NCBI RefSeq assembly: GCF_010384365.1
Contig: NZ_CP048397.1
Location: 5,518,001 to 5,582,000 of the forward strand
Reading direction: 5' to 3'
DNA length: 64,000 nt
DNA from: Streptomyces sp. S4.7
Lineage (GTDB): Bacteria > Actinomycetota > Actinomycetes > Streptomycetales > Streptomycetaceae
Below are positions 11,429 to 21,400 of the stretch, in pieces (positions within the stretch are counted from its first letter, which is position 1; each line of letters opens with the position of its first letter). The translations under genes were made by a program, and so were the position numbers. The notes below the pieces were generated by a model that saw only the letters and a program-made list of their open reading frames with translations, did no database searches and was not told the DNA's origin.

Positions 11429-12010
11429 TCAGCGAAGTCGAGCCATGAGTGCGTGTTCGACGAGGGTGATGAGTCCGCTCTTCGCGTCGGCGCGGTGGCG
11501 GGCGTCGGTGGTGATGATCGGGGTGTCGGGGCCGATCTGGAGCGCCTCGCGTACCTCGTCCGGGGTGTAGGGCTGGTGTCCGTCGAAGCCGTTGAGGGCG
11601 ATGACGAAGGGGAGTCCGGAGTTCTCGAAGTAGTCGACGGCGGGGAAGCAGTCGGCGAGGCGGCGGGTGTCGACGAGGACGACGGCGCCGATGGCGCCGC
11701 GTACGAGGTCGTCCCACATGAACCAGAAGCGGTCCTGTCCGGGGGTGCCGAACAGGTAGAGGATCAGGTCCTGGTCGAGGGTGATGCGGCCGAAGTCCAT
11801 GGCCACGGTGGTGGTGGTCTTGTCTCCGGTGTGGGTGAGGTCGTCGATGCCGGCGGAGGCGCTGGTCATGACGGCTTCGGTACGCAGCGGGTTGATCTCC
11901 GAGACGGCGCCGACGAACGTGGTCTTGCCCACGCCGAATCCGCCCGCCACCACGATCTTCGCGCTGGTGGTTGAGCGGGCTGCACCGCCGCTAGAGCTTG
12001 CGAAGTCCAC
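11429..12010 (-). CDS. cvnD2: conservon GTPase CvnD, second conservon
   Basis: 193 residues, small Ras-like GTP-binding protein of the conservon signalling unit. Motifs: P-loop GGFGVGKTT, G3-like LFGTPGQDRF, and LNGFDG in the place of NKxD. It is thought to cycle at the membrane with the CvnA sensor and CvnB/CvnC. The gene overlaps cvnC by 20 bp. It differs from the other CvnD in this window (16974-17555) at only three residues. Numbering by analogy with the adjacent cvn1/cvn2 pair in S. coelicolor is from memory. Confidence 0.92.
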   Translation of the reverse strand: MDFASSSGGAARSTTSAKIVVAGGFGVGKTTFVGAVSEINPLRTEAVMTSASAGIDDLTHTGDKTTTTVAMDFGRITLDQDLILYLFGTPGQDRFWFMWDDLVRGAIGAVVLVDTRRLADCFPAVDYFENSGLPFVIALNGFDGHQPYTPDEVREALQIGPDTPIITTDARHRADAKSGLITLVEHALMARLR

Positions 12011-12623
12011 TGAGCACCCTTTCGAGCAGTGTCACATCTGGTTGGCCCCCGGCGGTCTCGTCGCCGCCGGGTTGATGAATGGCGACAAGTCCGGCCTCCG
12101 CCAGGTCGGCTACGAGGATCCGGGCGACGCCCAGGGGGATGGAGAGCAGTGCCGAAATCTCGGCGACCGATTTGATCTCGAAACAGAGCCGGCAGATCCG
12201 CTGGTGCTCGGGCAACTGCCCTTGCAGCCTTGACGGATCGGCCGTCGTGCTGACCAGCGCCTCGATGGCGAGCTGGTACCGCGGCCGCGTCCGGCCGCCG
12301 GTCATGGCGTACGGACGTACCAACGGGTTGTGCGCGGCGTACTCCGGCTCCTGATGGCGCCTCGGCTGCACCGGCTGGATGCGGGGCGGCTGCTGCCCGT
12401 ACTGCGGCTGTTGCTGTCCCTGTCCGTACGACTGCTGTTGTCCGTACGGCTGTTGAGGCTGATAAGGCTGCTGCTGCGGATGATACGGCTGCCCGCCGTC
12501 CCGCCGCCCACCCTGACCGCCGTTCCCGCCCGGCGTGGAGGGGGAGTTGAAGTGGTTCCGGGCATGCTCACCCGGAACCTGTCGGCCACCTTCGTAAGGG
12601 TGCCCGCCTGGGGGTGTTGCCAC
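11991..12623 (-). CDS. cvnC2: conservon DUF742 protein CvnC, second conservon
   Basis: 210 residues. The C-terminal half (from about residue 95) is the DUF742 winged-helix-like domain, with LVRPYAMTGGRTRPRYQLA, LPEHQRICRLC and PLGVARILVADLAEAGLV. The N-terminal 90 residues are a Gln/Pro/Tyr/Gly-rich low-complexity extension (many QQPYQPQQ-like units) that the other CvnC here lacks almost entirely. It overlaps cvnD downstream and follows cvnB by about 95 bp. Role: accessory partner of the CvnA-B-D complex. Confidence 0.9.
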   Translation of the reverse strand: MATPPGGHPYEGGRQVPGEHARNHFNSPSTPGGNGGQGGRRDGGQPYHPQQQPYQPQQPYGQQQSYGQGQQQPQYGQQPPRIQPVQPRRHQEPEYAAHNPLVRPYAMTGGRTRPRYQLAIEALVSTTADPSRLQGQLPEHQRICRLCFEIKSVAEISALLSIPLGVARILVADLAEAGLVAIHQPGGDETAGGQPDVTLLERVLSGLRKL

Positions 12624-12718
12624 CGTTGCCTCCTCCGACTCCGATCGCCGGTAACTGTTCTGTGGAGTCGCGCCACCGAACCCTATGGTGCGATGGCGCG
12701 AAACGCACTGTCTGTCTG

Positions 12719-13141
12719 TTAGTTGAGAAGACTTCCCTGGAGTTCGGCGCGCAGGTCCGGTGTCAGCACCGTCCCCGCCCGGTCGACGAGCAGAGCCATT
12801 TCATAGCCCACCAGGCCGATGTCGGCCTCGGGGTGCGCGAGGACGGCCAGCGAGGAGCCGTCCGAGATGGACATCAGGAAGAGGAACCCGCGGTCCATCT
12901 CCACCACGGTCTGTGTGACGGCGCCGCCCTCGAAGATCCTGGACGCCCCCGCGGTCAGCGAGGTCAGCCCGGAGGCGACAGCCGCCAGCTGGTCGGCGCG
13001 GTCCCGCGGGAAACCCTCGGACATGGCCAGCAGGAGTCCGTCGGCGGAGACCACCACGGTATGGGACACCCCGGGGGTGTGGTCCACGAAATTGGTGATC
13101 AACCAGTTGAGATTCTGCGCCGCCTGGCTCATCGGGCTCAC
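12719..13141 (-). CDS. cvnB2: conservon roadblock/LC7 protein CvnB, second conservon
   Basis: 140 residues, roadblock/LC7 fold, the family that regulates small GTPases such as CvnD. The N-terminus MSPMSQAAQNLNWLITNFVD and the core GVSHTVVVSADGLLLAMSEG are typical. It starts two bases past the cvnA stop, so it is coupled to the sensor gene. It is about 134/140 identical to the other CvnB in the window, though with many silent DNA differences. Confidence 0.92.
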   Translation of the reverse strand: MSPMSQAAQNLNWLITNFVDHTPGVSHTVVVSADGLLLAMSEGFPRDRADQLAAVASGLTSLTAGASRIFEGGAVTQTVVEMDRGFLFLMSISDGSSLAVLAHPEADIGLVGYEMALLVDRAGTVLTPDLRAELQGSLLN

Positions 13142-13142
13142 A

Positions 13143-16100
13143 CTAACGCTCCTGGTTGTAGGTACTGCCCGGGCCTCGACCCGGTCCGTTCGTATCCGTC
13201 CCCGTGGTTCCCCCGTTGCCGGTGTTGCCCGCCCCCGCGTTGCGGCCCCGCTGGACGCCGCGCCGCAGGTTGCTCAGCCTGCCACGTACGTCCTCCGGCG
13301 CGCGCGAGACCTGGGGGCCGTTCTGCGGCGTCGACTCCGCCGTTCCCTCGATCAGGTTGGCCTTGGGAACGCGCCGGGGGAGTCCCGAAGGAGTGATCCC
13401 GCCGGCCTTGGGCTCGCGGAGCTTCTCGGCCCGCTGCCACCGGTCGTCGTTCGTCGAACGCCACTCCTCGGGGCCGTTCGCCTCACTCTGGCCGTTCTGC
13501 GGCTGCGGGGTTGCTGTCGGTGCGTACGTCTCGTCTCTCGGGTTGCTGTCGGTGGTCGGTGCCGGCTGTTCGGAAGCCCGCGCTGTCTCCCGCGGCGTAC
13601 CGGCCGACGGTGCGGTACCGCCGAAGAGATCGGTCCCACCGCCGTGTCCGTTGCGCTGCCCGTCGTCCTCACCGGTGGGCGGCCACGAATCGGTCTTCGG
13701 CGGCTGCGGGGCGCCGCCACGGCGTGGCAGTCCTGCTCCGGTCATCTCGTGACTGGTGCTCGGGGAGGGACCCGGACGTTCGAATTCTACGCGTTTCCCG
13801 GTGTCCGCCGCAGCGCCGCCGGAGGATTCCGATTCGGTCCGGCTCGCCGCCCCGTACCCGCCCTGGAAGCCGCTCCGGTCACTCCAGCCACCCTGGTCGG
13901 CCTGGGGCGCGAAGAGGTTGTCGTAGCCCGCCCCGTCGTTGCGGGGAGCCTCGTAGGCACCTTCCGTATATCCGCCGCCCAGGGGGTCCTGCTGGTCCGG
14001 GTACCCGTCGGGTGTCCCGTATCCGTCGCCGGAGCCGGACGCCGGGTAGCCGTCGGCGCCTGTGTACGTGCCGTAACCCGCGCCGTCGTACGTCTGCCCG
14101 GTCTCGCCGCCACCCTGCTGGGTGGCGTAGCCGTTCTGGTCGTACGACGCCTCCTGCGGCGCGTACATGCCGTCCGTCTCCTCGCGGTACTGCCCGTCGA
14201 CCTGGTCGCCGTAGAGCGGGCGGTCACCGCCGGGCAGGGCCGCGGCGGCGCCGTTGCCCCCGCCCAGCGCCGCACGGCGCTCGTCGCGCATCAGGGAACG
14301 GTTCACAGGGTCGAGGCTGCGCGGATTCGCCGCCCCGGCCCCGGCCCCGTCGTCGTATCGCGAGTCGTCGAAGCCGAGTTCGGCCGCCGTCAGCATCGGC
14401 GTCCGATGCGCCTGCGACTCCGGCTCGAAGGCCGGCACCTGCTGCTCCGGAATGATCTGGGAGACCGTGAAGTCGTCCGGCGGGAGCTGCTCGCCGCCGC
14501 CGCCGTGGGTGATCGCGTCCGGGAGCATGACCAGCGACGTGGTGCCCGCCTGCTCGCCCGAGGGCCGCAGCTGCACCCGTACGCCGTGCCGGTCGGCCAG
14601 CCGGCCGACCACGAACAGGCCCATGCGCTGGGACACCGCGGCGTCCACGGTCGGCGGATTGGCCAGCTTGTGGTTGATGTCGGCGAAGTCCTCGGCGGTG
14701 AGGCCGATGCCCTTGTCGTGGATCTCGATCATCACGCGGCCGTCGGGCAGCCGGGTCGCGGTGACCCGCACCTTGGTCTGCGGCGACGAGAACGTGGTGG
14801 CGTTCTCCAGCAGCTCGGCGAGCAGATGCACGAGGTCGGTCACGGCCTGGCCGTGGATCTCGGTCTCGGGCACGCCCGTCAGCTCGATGCGCTCGTAACT
14901 CTCCACCTCGGAGGACGCGGCGCGCAGCACGTCGACCAGCGGCACCGGCTGGTTCCAGCGGCGGCCCGGCTCCTCACCGGCGAGGACCAGCAGGTTCTCA
15001 CCGTTGCGGCGCATACGGGTGGCGAGGTGGTCCAGCTTGAAGAGGTTCTCCAGCTGCTCGGGCTCGGCCTCGTTGTTCTCCAGGTCGGTGATCAGGGTCA
15101 GCTGGCCCTCGATCAGCGACTGGTTGCGCCGTGAGAGGTTGGTGAAGATCGCGTTGACGTTGCCCCGGAGCATGGCTTGCTCGGCGGCGAGCCGCACCGC
15201 CTCGCGGTGCACCTGGTCGAAGGCGCGCGCGACCTCGCCGATCTCGTCCCTGGAGTCGATCGGGATGGGCTGTACGCGGGTGTCGACCCGGCCGGGCTCG
15301 GTACGGGACAGCTGGTCGACCAGCATCGGCAGCCGCTGCTCGGCGATACCGAAGGCGGCCGTACGGAGCTGGCGCATGGACCGGCTCATCTGCCGCGCCA
15401 TCATGCCGGCCAGCACGAAGGCGGCCAGCAGGGCGATCAGCACGATCGCGCCGTTGATGATCGCGTCGTTCCTGGCCTCGTCGGAGATCTGCGCGGCGTC
15501 GCCGACGGCGTTGTCGACCAGGGCCTTCTCGATGATCGTGTAGGCGTCGAACTTGGTGGTGGTCGCCGCCATCCACGTCCTGGGGGTGACGCCGCGCTCC
15601 TCCAGCCGGGAGGGGCTGTCGCCGGTGGCGATCGCGGCCACCATGCCGTCGACCACCGAGCCGTCCTGGGCCGGCGGGGCGACGAAGTCCTCACCCGCCG
15701 CGGCGGCCTGCTGCCGCGCCGTGGCGAGCATCCTGGCGCCCTCGGCGGCCTTCTCCTCCATGATCTTGCGGAGCTTGGCCTCGTCCGCGTCCGTGCCGCC
15801 GGAGATGTACTCGGCGACCGCGATGTCCTCCAGGTACGCGTACGACGAGAAGGCGACCGACTGGCCCGACCGGACCGCCGGCTTCTCGCTCGGCCGCACC
15901 AGCAGGTGCAGACCGATGGAGCGCTGGAGCGACATGGCGGCCTTGGAGAGCTGGATGGCGTAGACGGTGCGGCCGTAACTGGTGATGTTGCCGGTACCCA
16001 GACCCAGTTCGTTCGAGAACTCCATGAGGGAGTGCTGGACCAGCACGTAGCCCTCTTCGGTCGCCACCGGACCGCCGTTGCGGCCGGTCTTGTCGGGCGT

Positions 16101-16634
16101 CTCGACGCCCGCGGTGTACGCCGTCTTGCGGATCGTCTCCAGCTTGGGCTCTTCGGCCCGGAAGAGGCGCAGGCGCCGCTCCAGGCCCTCGTCCTGCGGC
16201 AGGGACTCGACGGCGCGGTCGAACGTGGCCTTGGCGGCGTCCGTGGTGGCCCTGGCGTCCACGACGACCTTGTCGTCGCGCTTGTTGGTCAGCAGCGGCT
16301 GGGCGGTGAGGTCGCGCTCGTTGAGCAGGGCCTGGCCGTACTCGGACGCGGCCCGTACGACGAGCGCGGTGCGCTCGGCGTCCTGCGCCTCCTGCCAGGT
16401 GTCGACGGAGCCCTTGACCTGGAAGCCGCCCATCACGAGGCCGACGAGAACGGGTATCAGGAGGATCGCGTTGAGCCGGGTCGGCACCCGCCAGTTGCGC
16501 GGGGCCAGCCGACTGGTGCTGCCGGGTGCCGGAGGCTTCCCTGGCGCGTCCGCAGGCGGCGCCGCTGTACGCCGCGGCGGGGTGAAGTTACCCCGCGCCG
16601 CCTGCTCCGCGGTGCTCGTCTTGCTACGCCTCAC
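13143..16634 (-). CDS. cvnA2: conservon sensor histidine kinase-like protein CvnA, second conservon
   Basis: 1163 residues from a GTG with GAGAGG upstream. Order: cytoplasmic N-tail; membrane helix near residue 50-70 (LNAILLIPVLVGLVMGGF); extracytoplasmic nitrate/nitrite-sensing-type helical domain to about 385; second membrane helix (GAIVLIALLAAFVLAGM); HAMP; an LDHLATRMRRNGENLLVLAG helix; then a GHKL ATPase with N-box ELLENATTFSSP near residue 610. The last roughly 400 residues are Gly/Gln/Tyr/Pro-rich and probably disordered, ending in VSRAPEDVRGRLSNLRRGV, a segment also found in the other CvnA. It signals to CvnB-C-D. Confidence 0.92.
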   Translation of the reverse strand: MRRSKTSTAEQAARGNFTPPRRTAAPPADAPGKPPAPGSTSRLAPRNWRVPTRLNAILLIPVLVGLVMGGFQVKGSVDTWQEAQDAERTALVVRAASEYGQALLNERDLTAQPLLTNKRDDKVVVDARATTDAAKATFDRAVESLPQDEGLERRLRLFRAEEPKLETIRKTAYTAGVETPDKTGRNGGPVATEEGYVLVQHSLMEFSNELGLGTGNITSYGRTVYAIQLSKAAMSLQRSIGLHLLVRPSEKPAVRSGQSVAFSSYAYLEDIAVAEYISGGTDADEAKLRKIMEEKAAEGARMLATARQQAAAAGEDFVAPPAQDGSVVDGMVAAIATGDSPSRLEERGVTPRTWMAATTTKFDAYTIIEKALVDNAVGDAAQISDEARNDAIINGAIVLIALLAAFVLAGMMARQMSRSMRQLRTAAFGIAEQRLPMLVDQLSRTEPGRVDTRVQPIPIDSRDEIGEVARAFDQVHREAVRLAAEQAMLRGNVNAIFTNLSRRNQSLIEGQLTLITDLENNEAEPEQLENLFKLDHLATRMRRNGENLLVLAGEEPGRRWNQPVPLVDVLRAASSEVESYERIELTGVPETEIHGQAVTDLVHLLAELLENATTFSSPQTKVRVTATRLPDGRVMIEIHDKGIGLTAEDFADINHKLANPPTVDAAVSQRMGLFVVGRLADRHGVRVQLRPSGEQAGTTSLVMLPDAITHGGGGEQLPPDDFTVSQIIPEQQVPAFEPESQAHRTPMLTAAELGFDDSRYDDGAGAGAANPRSLDPVNRSLMRDERRAALGGGNGAAAALPGGDRPLYGDQVDGQYREETDGMYAPQEASYDQNGYATQQGGGETGQTYDGAGYGTYTGADGYPASGSGDGYGTPDGYPDQQDPLGGGYTEGAYEAPRNDGAGYDNLFAPQADQGGWSDRSGFQGGYGAASRTESESSGGAAADTGKRVEFERPGPSPSTSHEMTGAGLPRRGGAPQPPKTDSWPPTGEDDGQRNGHGGGTDLFGGTAPSAGTPRETARASEQPAPTTDSNPRDETYAPTATPQPQNGQSEANGPEEWRSTNDDRWQRAEKLREPKAGGITPSGLPRRVPKANLIEGTAESTPQNGPQVSRAPEDVRGRLSNLRRGVQRGRNAGAGNTGNGGTTGTDTNGPGRGPGSTYNQER

Positions 16635-16907
16635 TCGACCAACAACCTCTCGGCGTCGGCACCTACGCTGTGCCGTTTTTCGTTCAGGGCTGTACTACTC
16701 GGGAGTTCATCGAATTCCAGCACGTGAGGCGGTCCCGTTCCAAACAGTGGGAATCAGCCATTCCGAGTGGTCCATACCGCAGATAAAACGGGCATAAAGA
16801 ACGAGCTCCGCCAAAAGGCGAAGGCAATATGAGCGCAGGGATACCAGTCGAACGCGTCGGGTGTCCGAACGGCGTGAATTCTCTTCTCAAACGTTATGAA
16901 CACCGAG

Positions 16908-16935
16908 GTGGGCCGTGTCAAACGACACAGCCCAC
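16908..16935 (-). terminator. distal hairpin downstream of first conservon
   Basis: Stem of 6+5 bp around a C/A mismatch with a 4-nt loop (arms 16908-16919 and 16924-16935), just past the next hairpin in the direction of transcription. Confidence 0.55.
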
Positions 16936-16945
16936 ACCCGATTGG

Positions 16946-16967
16946 GCATACGGCAACTGCCGTATGC
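16946..16967 (-). terminator. terminator of first conservon operon
   Basis: Perfect 10-bp stem GCATACGGCA / TGCCGTATGC with a 2-nt loop, 6 bp beyond the cvnD stop codon. Confidence 0.65.
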
Positions 16968-16973
16968 CGTCGT

Positions 16974-17555
16974 CTACTTGAGTCGAGCCATGAGTGCGTG
17001 TTCGACGAGGGTGATGAGTCCGCTCTTCGCGTCGGCGCGGTGGCGGGCGTCGGTGGTGATGATGGGCGCGTCCGGGCCGATCTGGAGCGCCTCGCGCACT
17101 TCCTCCGGGGTGTAGGGCTGGTGTCCGTCGAAGCCGTTGAGGGCGATGACGAAGGGGAGTCCGGAGTTCTCGAAGTAGTCGACGGCGGGGAAGCAGTCGG
17201 CGAGGCGGCGGGTGTCGACGAGGACGACGGCGCCGATGGCGCCGCGTACGAGGTCGTCCCACATGAACCAGAAGCGGTCCTGTCCGGGGGTGCCGAACAG
17301 GTAGAGGATCAGGTCCTGGTCGAGGGTGATGCGGCCGAAGTCCATGGCCACGGTGGTGGTGGTCTTGTCTCCGGTGTGGGTGAGGTCGTCGATGCCGGCG
17401 GAGGCGCTGGTCATGACGGCTTCGGTACGCAGCGGGTTGATCTCCGAGACGGCGCCGACGAACGTGGTCTTGCCCACGCCGAACCCGCCCGCCACCACGA
17501 TCTTCGCGGAGGTCGTCGATCGTGCCGCTCCGCCGCTAGAGCTTGCGAAGTCCAC
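16974..17555 (-). CDS. cvnD1: conservon GTPase CvnD, first conservon
   Basis: 193 residues, same domain layout as the CvnD at 11429-12010: P-loop GGFGVGKTT, LFGTPGQDRF and LNGFDG. The two proteins differ only by Glu/Asp in the YTPxEV segment, Ala/Thr in GPDxPI and the final Lys/Arg. At DNA level 380 bp (17104-17483 against 11559-11938) show no difference. It overlaps cvnC by 20 bp and is the last gene of its operon. Confidence 0.92.
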   Translation of the reverse strand: MDFASSSGGAARSTTSAKIVVAGGFGVGKTTFVGAVSEINPLRTEAVMTSASAGIDDLTHTGDKTTTTVAMDFGRITLDQDLILYLFGTPGQDRFWFMWDDLVRGAIGAVVLVDTRRLADCFPAVDYFENSGLPFVIALNGFDGHQPYTPEEVREALQIGPDAPIITTDARHRADAKSGLITLVEHALMARLK

Positions 17556-17943
17556 TGAGCACCCTTTCGAGCAGTGTCACATCCGGCGTGCCGCCGGCCT
17601 CTCCGTTACCCGGCTGGTGGATGGCCACCATGCCTGCCTCGGCCAGGTCGGCGACGAGGATGCGTGCCACTCCGAGTGGCATGGACAACAGCGCCGACAC
17701 CTCGGCGACGGACTTCACCTCACGGCAGAGATGGCAGATCCGCTGGTGCTCGGGGAGCAGCCCGGCGAGATGCGCCGGATCGGCCGTCGTGCTGACCAGC
17801 GCCTCGATGGCGAGCTGGTACCGCGGCCGCGTCCGGCCGCCGGTCATGGCGTACGGACGTACCAACGGCTGATCGCCTTCAAGTCCGTAGGACGCGTCGA
17901 CTGAGGCGCCGTACGGATCGTGAGAGGCGGGTGGCGGGGTCAT
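17536..17943 (-). CDS. cvnC1: conservon DUF742 protein CvnC, first conservon
   Basis: 135 residues, DUF742 domain with only a short leader (about 25 residues). Conserved segments LVRPYAMTGGRTRPRYQLA, LPEHQRICHLC and PLGVARILVADLAEAGMV are present. A 93-bp stretch (17776-17868) is identical to the other cvnC. Start ATG at 17943. It follows cvnB by about 110 bp and overlaps cvnD. Confidence 0.9.
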   Translation of the reverse strand: MTPPPASHDPYGASVDASYGLEGDQPLVRPYAMTGGRTRPRYQLAIEALVSTTADPAHLAGLLPEHQRICHLCREVKSVAEVSALLSMPLGVARILVADLAEAGMVAIHQPGNGEAGGTPDVTLLERVLSGLRKL

Positions 17944-18052
17944 GAATCCTCCGGGCGTGACAGCAAGATGTCTGCGTGCCGTCTGACTGGGCCGGGGTGG
18001 GGCCGGTTGGCGGCCTGACGGTGTGTGGTGCTGTGGGCGGTACCTGGAAGTC

Positions 18053-18475
18053 TCAGTGCAGCAGGCTCCCCTGGAGCTCGGCGCGCAGGTCCGGTGTCAG
18101 CACCGTCCCCGCCCGGTCGACCAGGAGGGCCATCTCGTAGCCGACCAGGCCGATGTCGCAGTCGGGGTGTGCGAGCACCGCCAGTGAGGAACCGTCGGAG
18201 ACGGACATGAGGAAGAGGAACCCGCGATCCATCTCGACGACGGTCTGGGTCACAGGCCCGCCCTCGAAGATCCGGGACGCCCCTGCGGTCAGCGAGGTCA
18301 GCCCGGAGGCGACGGCCGCGAGTTGATCGGCACGGTCGCGCGGGAAGCCTTCGGACATGGCCAGCAGCAGGCCGTCGGCGGATACGACCACTGTGTGGGA
18401 CACCCCGGGGGTGTTGTCCACAAAGTTGGTGATCAACCAGTTCAGGTTCTGCGCCGCCTGGCTCATCGGACTCAA
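18053..18475 (-). CDS. cvnB1: conservon roadblock/LC7 protein CvnB, first conservon
   Basis: 140 residues, roadblock/LC7 domain. It is nearly the same protein as the CvnB at 12719-13141, differing at about six positions (for example VDNTPGVSH against VDHTPGVSH). Its start codon lies directly beside the cvnA stop, so translation is coupled. Expected to act as a GTPase-regulating partner of CvnD. Confidence 0.92.
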   Translation of the reverse strand: MSPMSQAAQNLNWLITNFVDNTPGVSHTVVVSADGLLLAMSEGFPRDRADQLAAVASGLTSLTAGASRIFEGGPVTQTVVEMDRGFLFLMSVSDGSSLAVLAHPDCDIGLVGYEMALLVDRAGTVLTPDLRAELQGSLLH

Positions 18476-21400
18476 CTAACGCTCCTGCTGGTGAGAGGGG
18501 CCGAGGTTGAAACTGCCGGTCGTCGAGCTGTCGGCGGTACGGCCGCCGGCCTGACGACCTTGCTGAATGCCCCGGCGAAGGTTGGTCAGCCGGCCGCGTA
18601 CGTCGTCCGGCGCACGCGAGACCTGCGGACCGGTCTGATTGCTCTGCTCCTGCGCGGTTCCCGGCACCAGGTTGGCACGCGGGACCCGACGGGGCAGGCC
18701 TGAGGTGGTGATTCCGCCCGCGGCGGGCTTCTTTACCCGCTCGGCCTGGCGTACCAGCTCGTCATTGGGTGACGTGCGCCAGGAGGACGTGACGGCGCCG
18801 TTGCCGTTCGCGTTGCCGTTCGCGGGCTGCCGTTGCGGCATCGGGGGAGGAGAGGACGCCGGTCGGTCCGGCAGCCCCTCCGGGGAGTACTGCGGGGGCG
18901 CCGGGCGCTGCTCCGGTCCCTCGGGCTGATCCGGACGGCCGGAGCCGCCGTTCTGCTGCCCGTGGAACCAGTTCGTCTCCAGCGTGTCGAACAACGGCGT
19001 ACGGCCGTCGCCCGGCCCGGCCGGGGGCAGTGCCTCCGGCTGCGGCTGCTGGGGGAGCTCGCCGACAGGCGGGCGCGGGGCGTCGAAGTCGGCGCCGTTC
19101 GGGCCGTTCTGACCGAAATCCGCACCGTTCGGGCCGTTCTGGCCGAATGCGGGGCGGCCCTGCGCCTGGTTCTGGTCGGTGCCCGGGCGGCCCTGTCCGG
19201 GCGGCGGGGTCTGACCGAAGAGGTCGACGCCGGGTGAGCCGGGCGCGGCCCCCGGCGCCGGGGGACGGGGCGCGTTGAAGTCCGGCCGGGGGAACTGGGC
19301 CGTGGAGCCCTGTCCCTGGTCCTGCCAACCGCCATTGACGTCGCCCGAGTTGGGCAGCTGGTGGGATCCGGTGTCACCGAATCCGTTGCCACCGCCGGCG
19401 CCGTCGGCGCCGGTGTTCAGGGTGTTCAGGTCCGGTCGCGGACCGTCGAAGTCGGGACGCTGGAACTCGGCCGTGGAGCCGGGACCCTGCCCCGCCGACG
19501 GCACGGCGAACTGACCGGTGGTCTCCGGCTCCTCGTGGCCGCGCGGGGCGTCCGGCGAGAACCGCTGCGGCGCGGGCGGCTGTTGGCCGCCCCAGCTCGT
19601 GGTGCCGGGACGCTGCGGGCGCTGCGGCGGCTGCGGGTTGCCCCCGGGCAGCTCGGCGCGCGGACCGCCGGGCGGCGGCAGCTGACGGCCGCGGTCGACC
19701 GGCGGAGGTCCACCGGCCGAGGCGTTGGCACCCTGCGGGAACCCGCCGCGGTCGCGGTTGCCGGGGCCGCCGCGTCCGTTCGGGCTGGAAAGGCTCTGAC
19801 CGGGCCGGGCGAGCCGGCCGCCGGCCTGCGGAACGGGACCCGAGGGACCGGGACCGCCCTGGCCGCCCGGACGGCCCGGTGCGCCCTGTTCGCGGGGGCT
19901 CGTACCGAACAGGCTCGGCTGATCCGAACCCTGCCCGGAGCCCTGACGCTGCGGATCCTGCGGCGGACCGGACTGCTGCGGCCGGGTGGGCAGGCCGCTC
20001 TGCGCCCCGTTCCTGGCCGGCAGCGCGGCGCGGGGCCCCGTACCGGCGCCGACCTGGCCGCGGGAGGGCGGGGTGGCGAGACGACCCGCTCCGGCCGCAC
20101 CGCCCGCGAGCCCGGCGGCGATGCCGGACTGCTGGCCGCCGCCGAGGCCGCCCTGTCCTGCGGGCCCCTGTCCGCCCGCACCGTTCTGCGCGCCGGCGCC
20201 GGGGCGCGGCGGCATCTTCTTGCCGCCGTTGGCGACATCGACGGGCAGCATGACCAGCGCGGTCGTGCCGCCGGAGTCGGAGGGGCGCAGCTGGATCCTG
20301 ATGCCGTGGCGCAGGGAGAGCCGGCCGACCACGAACAGACCCATGCGGCGCGACACCGAGACGTCCACGGTGGGCGGCGAGGCGAGCCGTTCGTTGATCG
20401 CGGCCAGGTCCTCGGGGGAGAGGCCGATGCCGGTGTCGTGGATCTCGACGAGCACACGCCCGTCGGGCAGCGCGTGGCCGGTGACGCGGACCTTGGTCTG
20501 CGGCGAGGAGAACGACGTCGCGTTCTCCAGCAGCTCGGCGAGCAGGTGCACGAGGTCGTTGACGACGCGGCCGGCGACCTCGGTCGTGGGCACCGAGGCC
20601 AGTTCGATCCGCTCGTACTGCTCCACCTCGGAGGCCGCGGCACGGAGCACGTCGACAAGCGGGACGGGGCGCGTCCAGCGACGGCCCGGCTCCTCACCGG
20701 CGAGGACCAGCAGGTTCTCACCGTTTCGGCGCATACGGGTCGCGAGGTGGTCCAGCTTGAACAGAGAGGACAGCTGGTCCGGGTCGGCCTCACGGGATTC
20801 GAGCTCGGAGATCAGCGACAGCTGACGCTGGATCAGGCCCTGGCTGCGGCGCGAGAGGTTGGTGAACATCGCGTTGACGTTGCCCCGCAGCAGCGCCTGC
20901 TCGGCGGCCAGCCGGACCGCCTCGCGGTGCACGTCGTCGAACGCCGCGGCGACCTTGCCGATCTCGTCCCTGGAGTGCACACCGACGGACTTGACGGAGG
21001 TGTCCACGTCCTGCGGGTCGGCCTCGGAGAGCTGCTTGACCAGCTCGGGCAGCCGGTCCTGGGCGACCTTGGTGGCCGTCTCCTGGAGGCGCCGCAGCGA
21101 GCGGATCATGGAGCGGGCGACGACGAAGGCGCCGACGAGCGAGACGCCGAGCACCACGAGGATCAGCGCACCGTTGATCAGCGCGTCCTGCTGCGACTTC
21201 TCGCGCAGCTGACGCGCCTTGTTCTCCATCTCACCCAGCAGCGTCTGCTCGATGATGTTCATCGCGTTGATCTTGGCGGACGCCTGGTCGGTCCAGTCCA
21301 GGTACGAGCGGTTCGGCCGCCCCTCCAGACCGCCGGAGATACCGAGCACCCGGTCCGCGTACTCGTCGGCCGCGTTGATCTCGGGGTTGCCCTTGCCGCT

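Larger units (their letters stand above)
16635..16973. other. intergenic region between the two conservons
   Basis: 339 bp without a credible gene. The left part upstream of the GTG of the second cvnA should contain its promoter, but I see no convincing -35/-10 pair. The right part holds two hairpins described separately. Confidence 0.5.
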
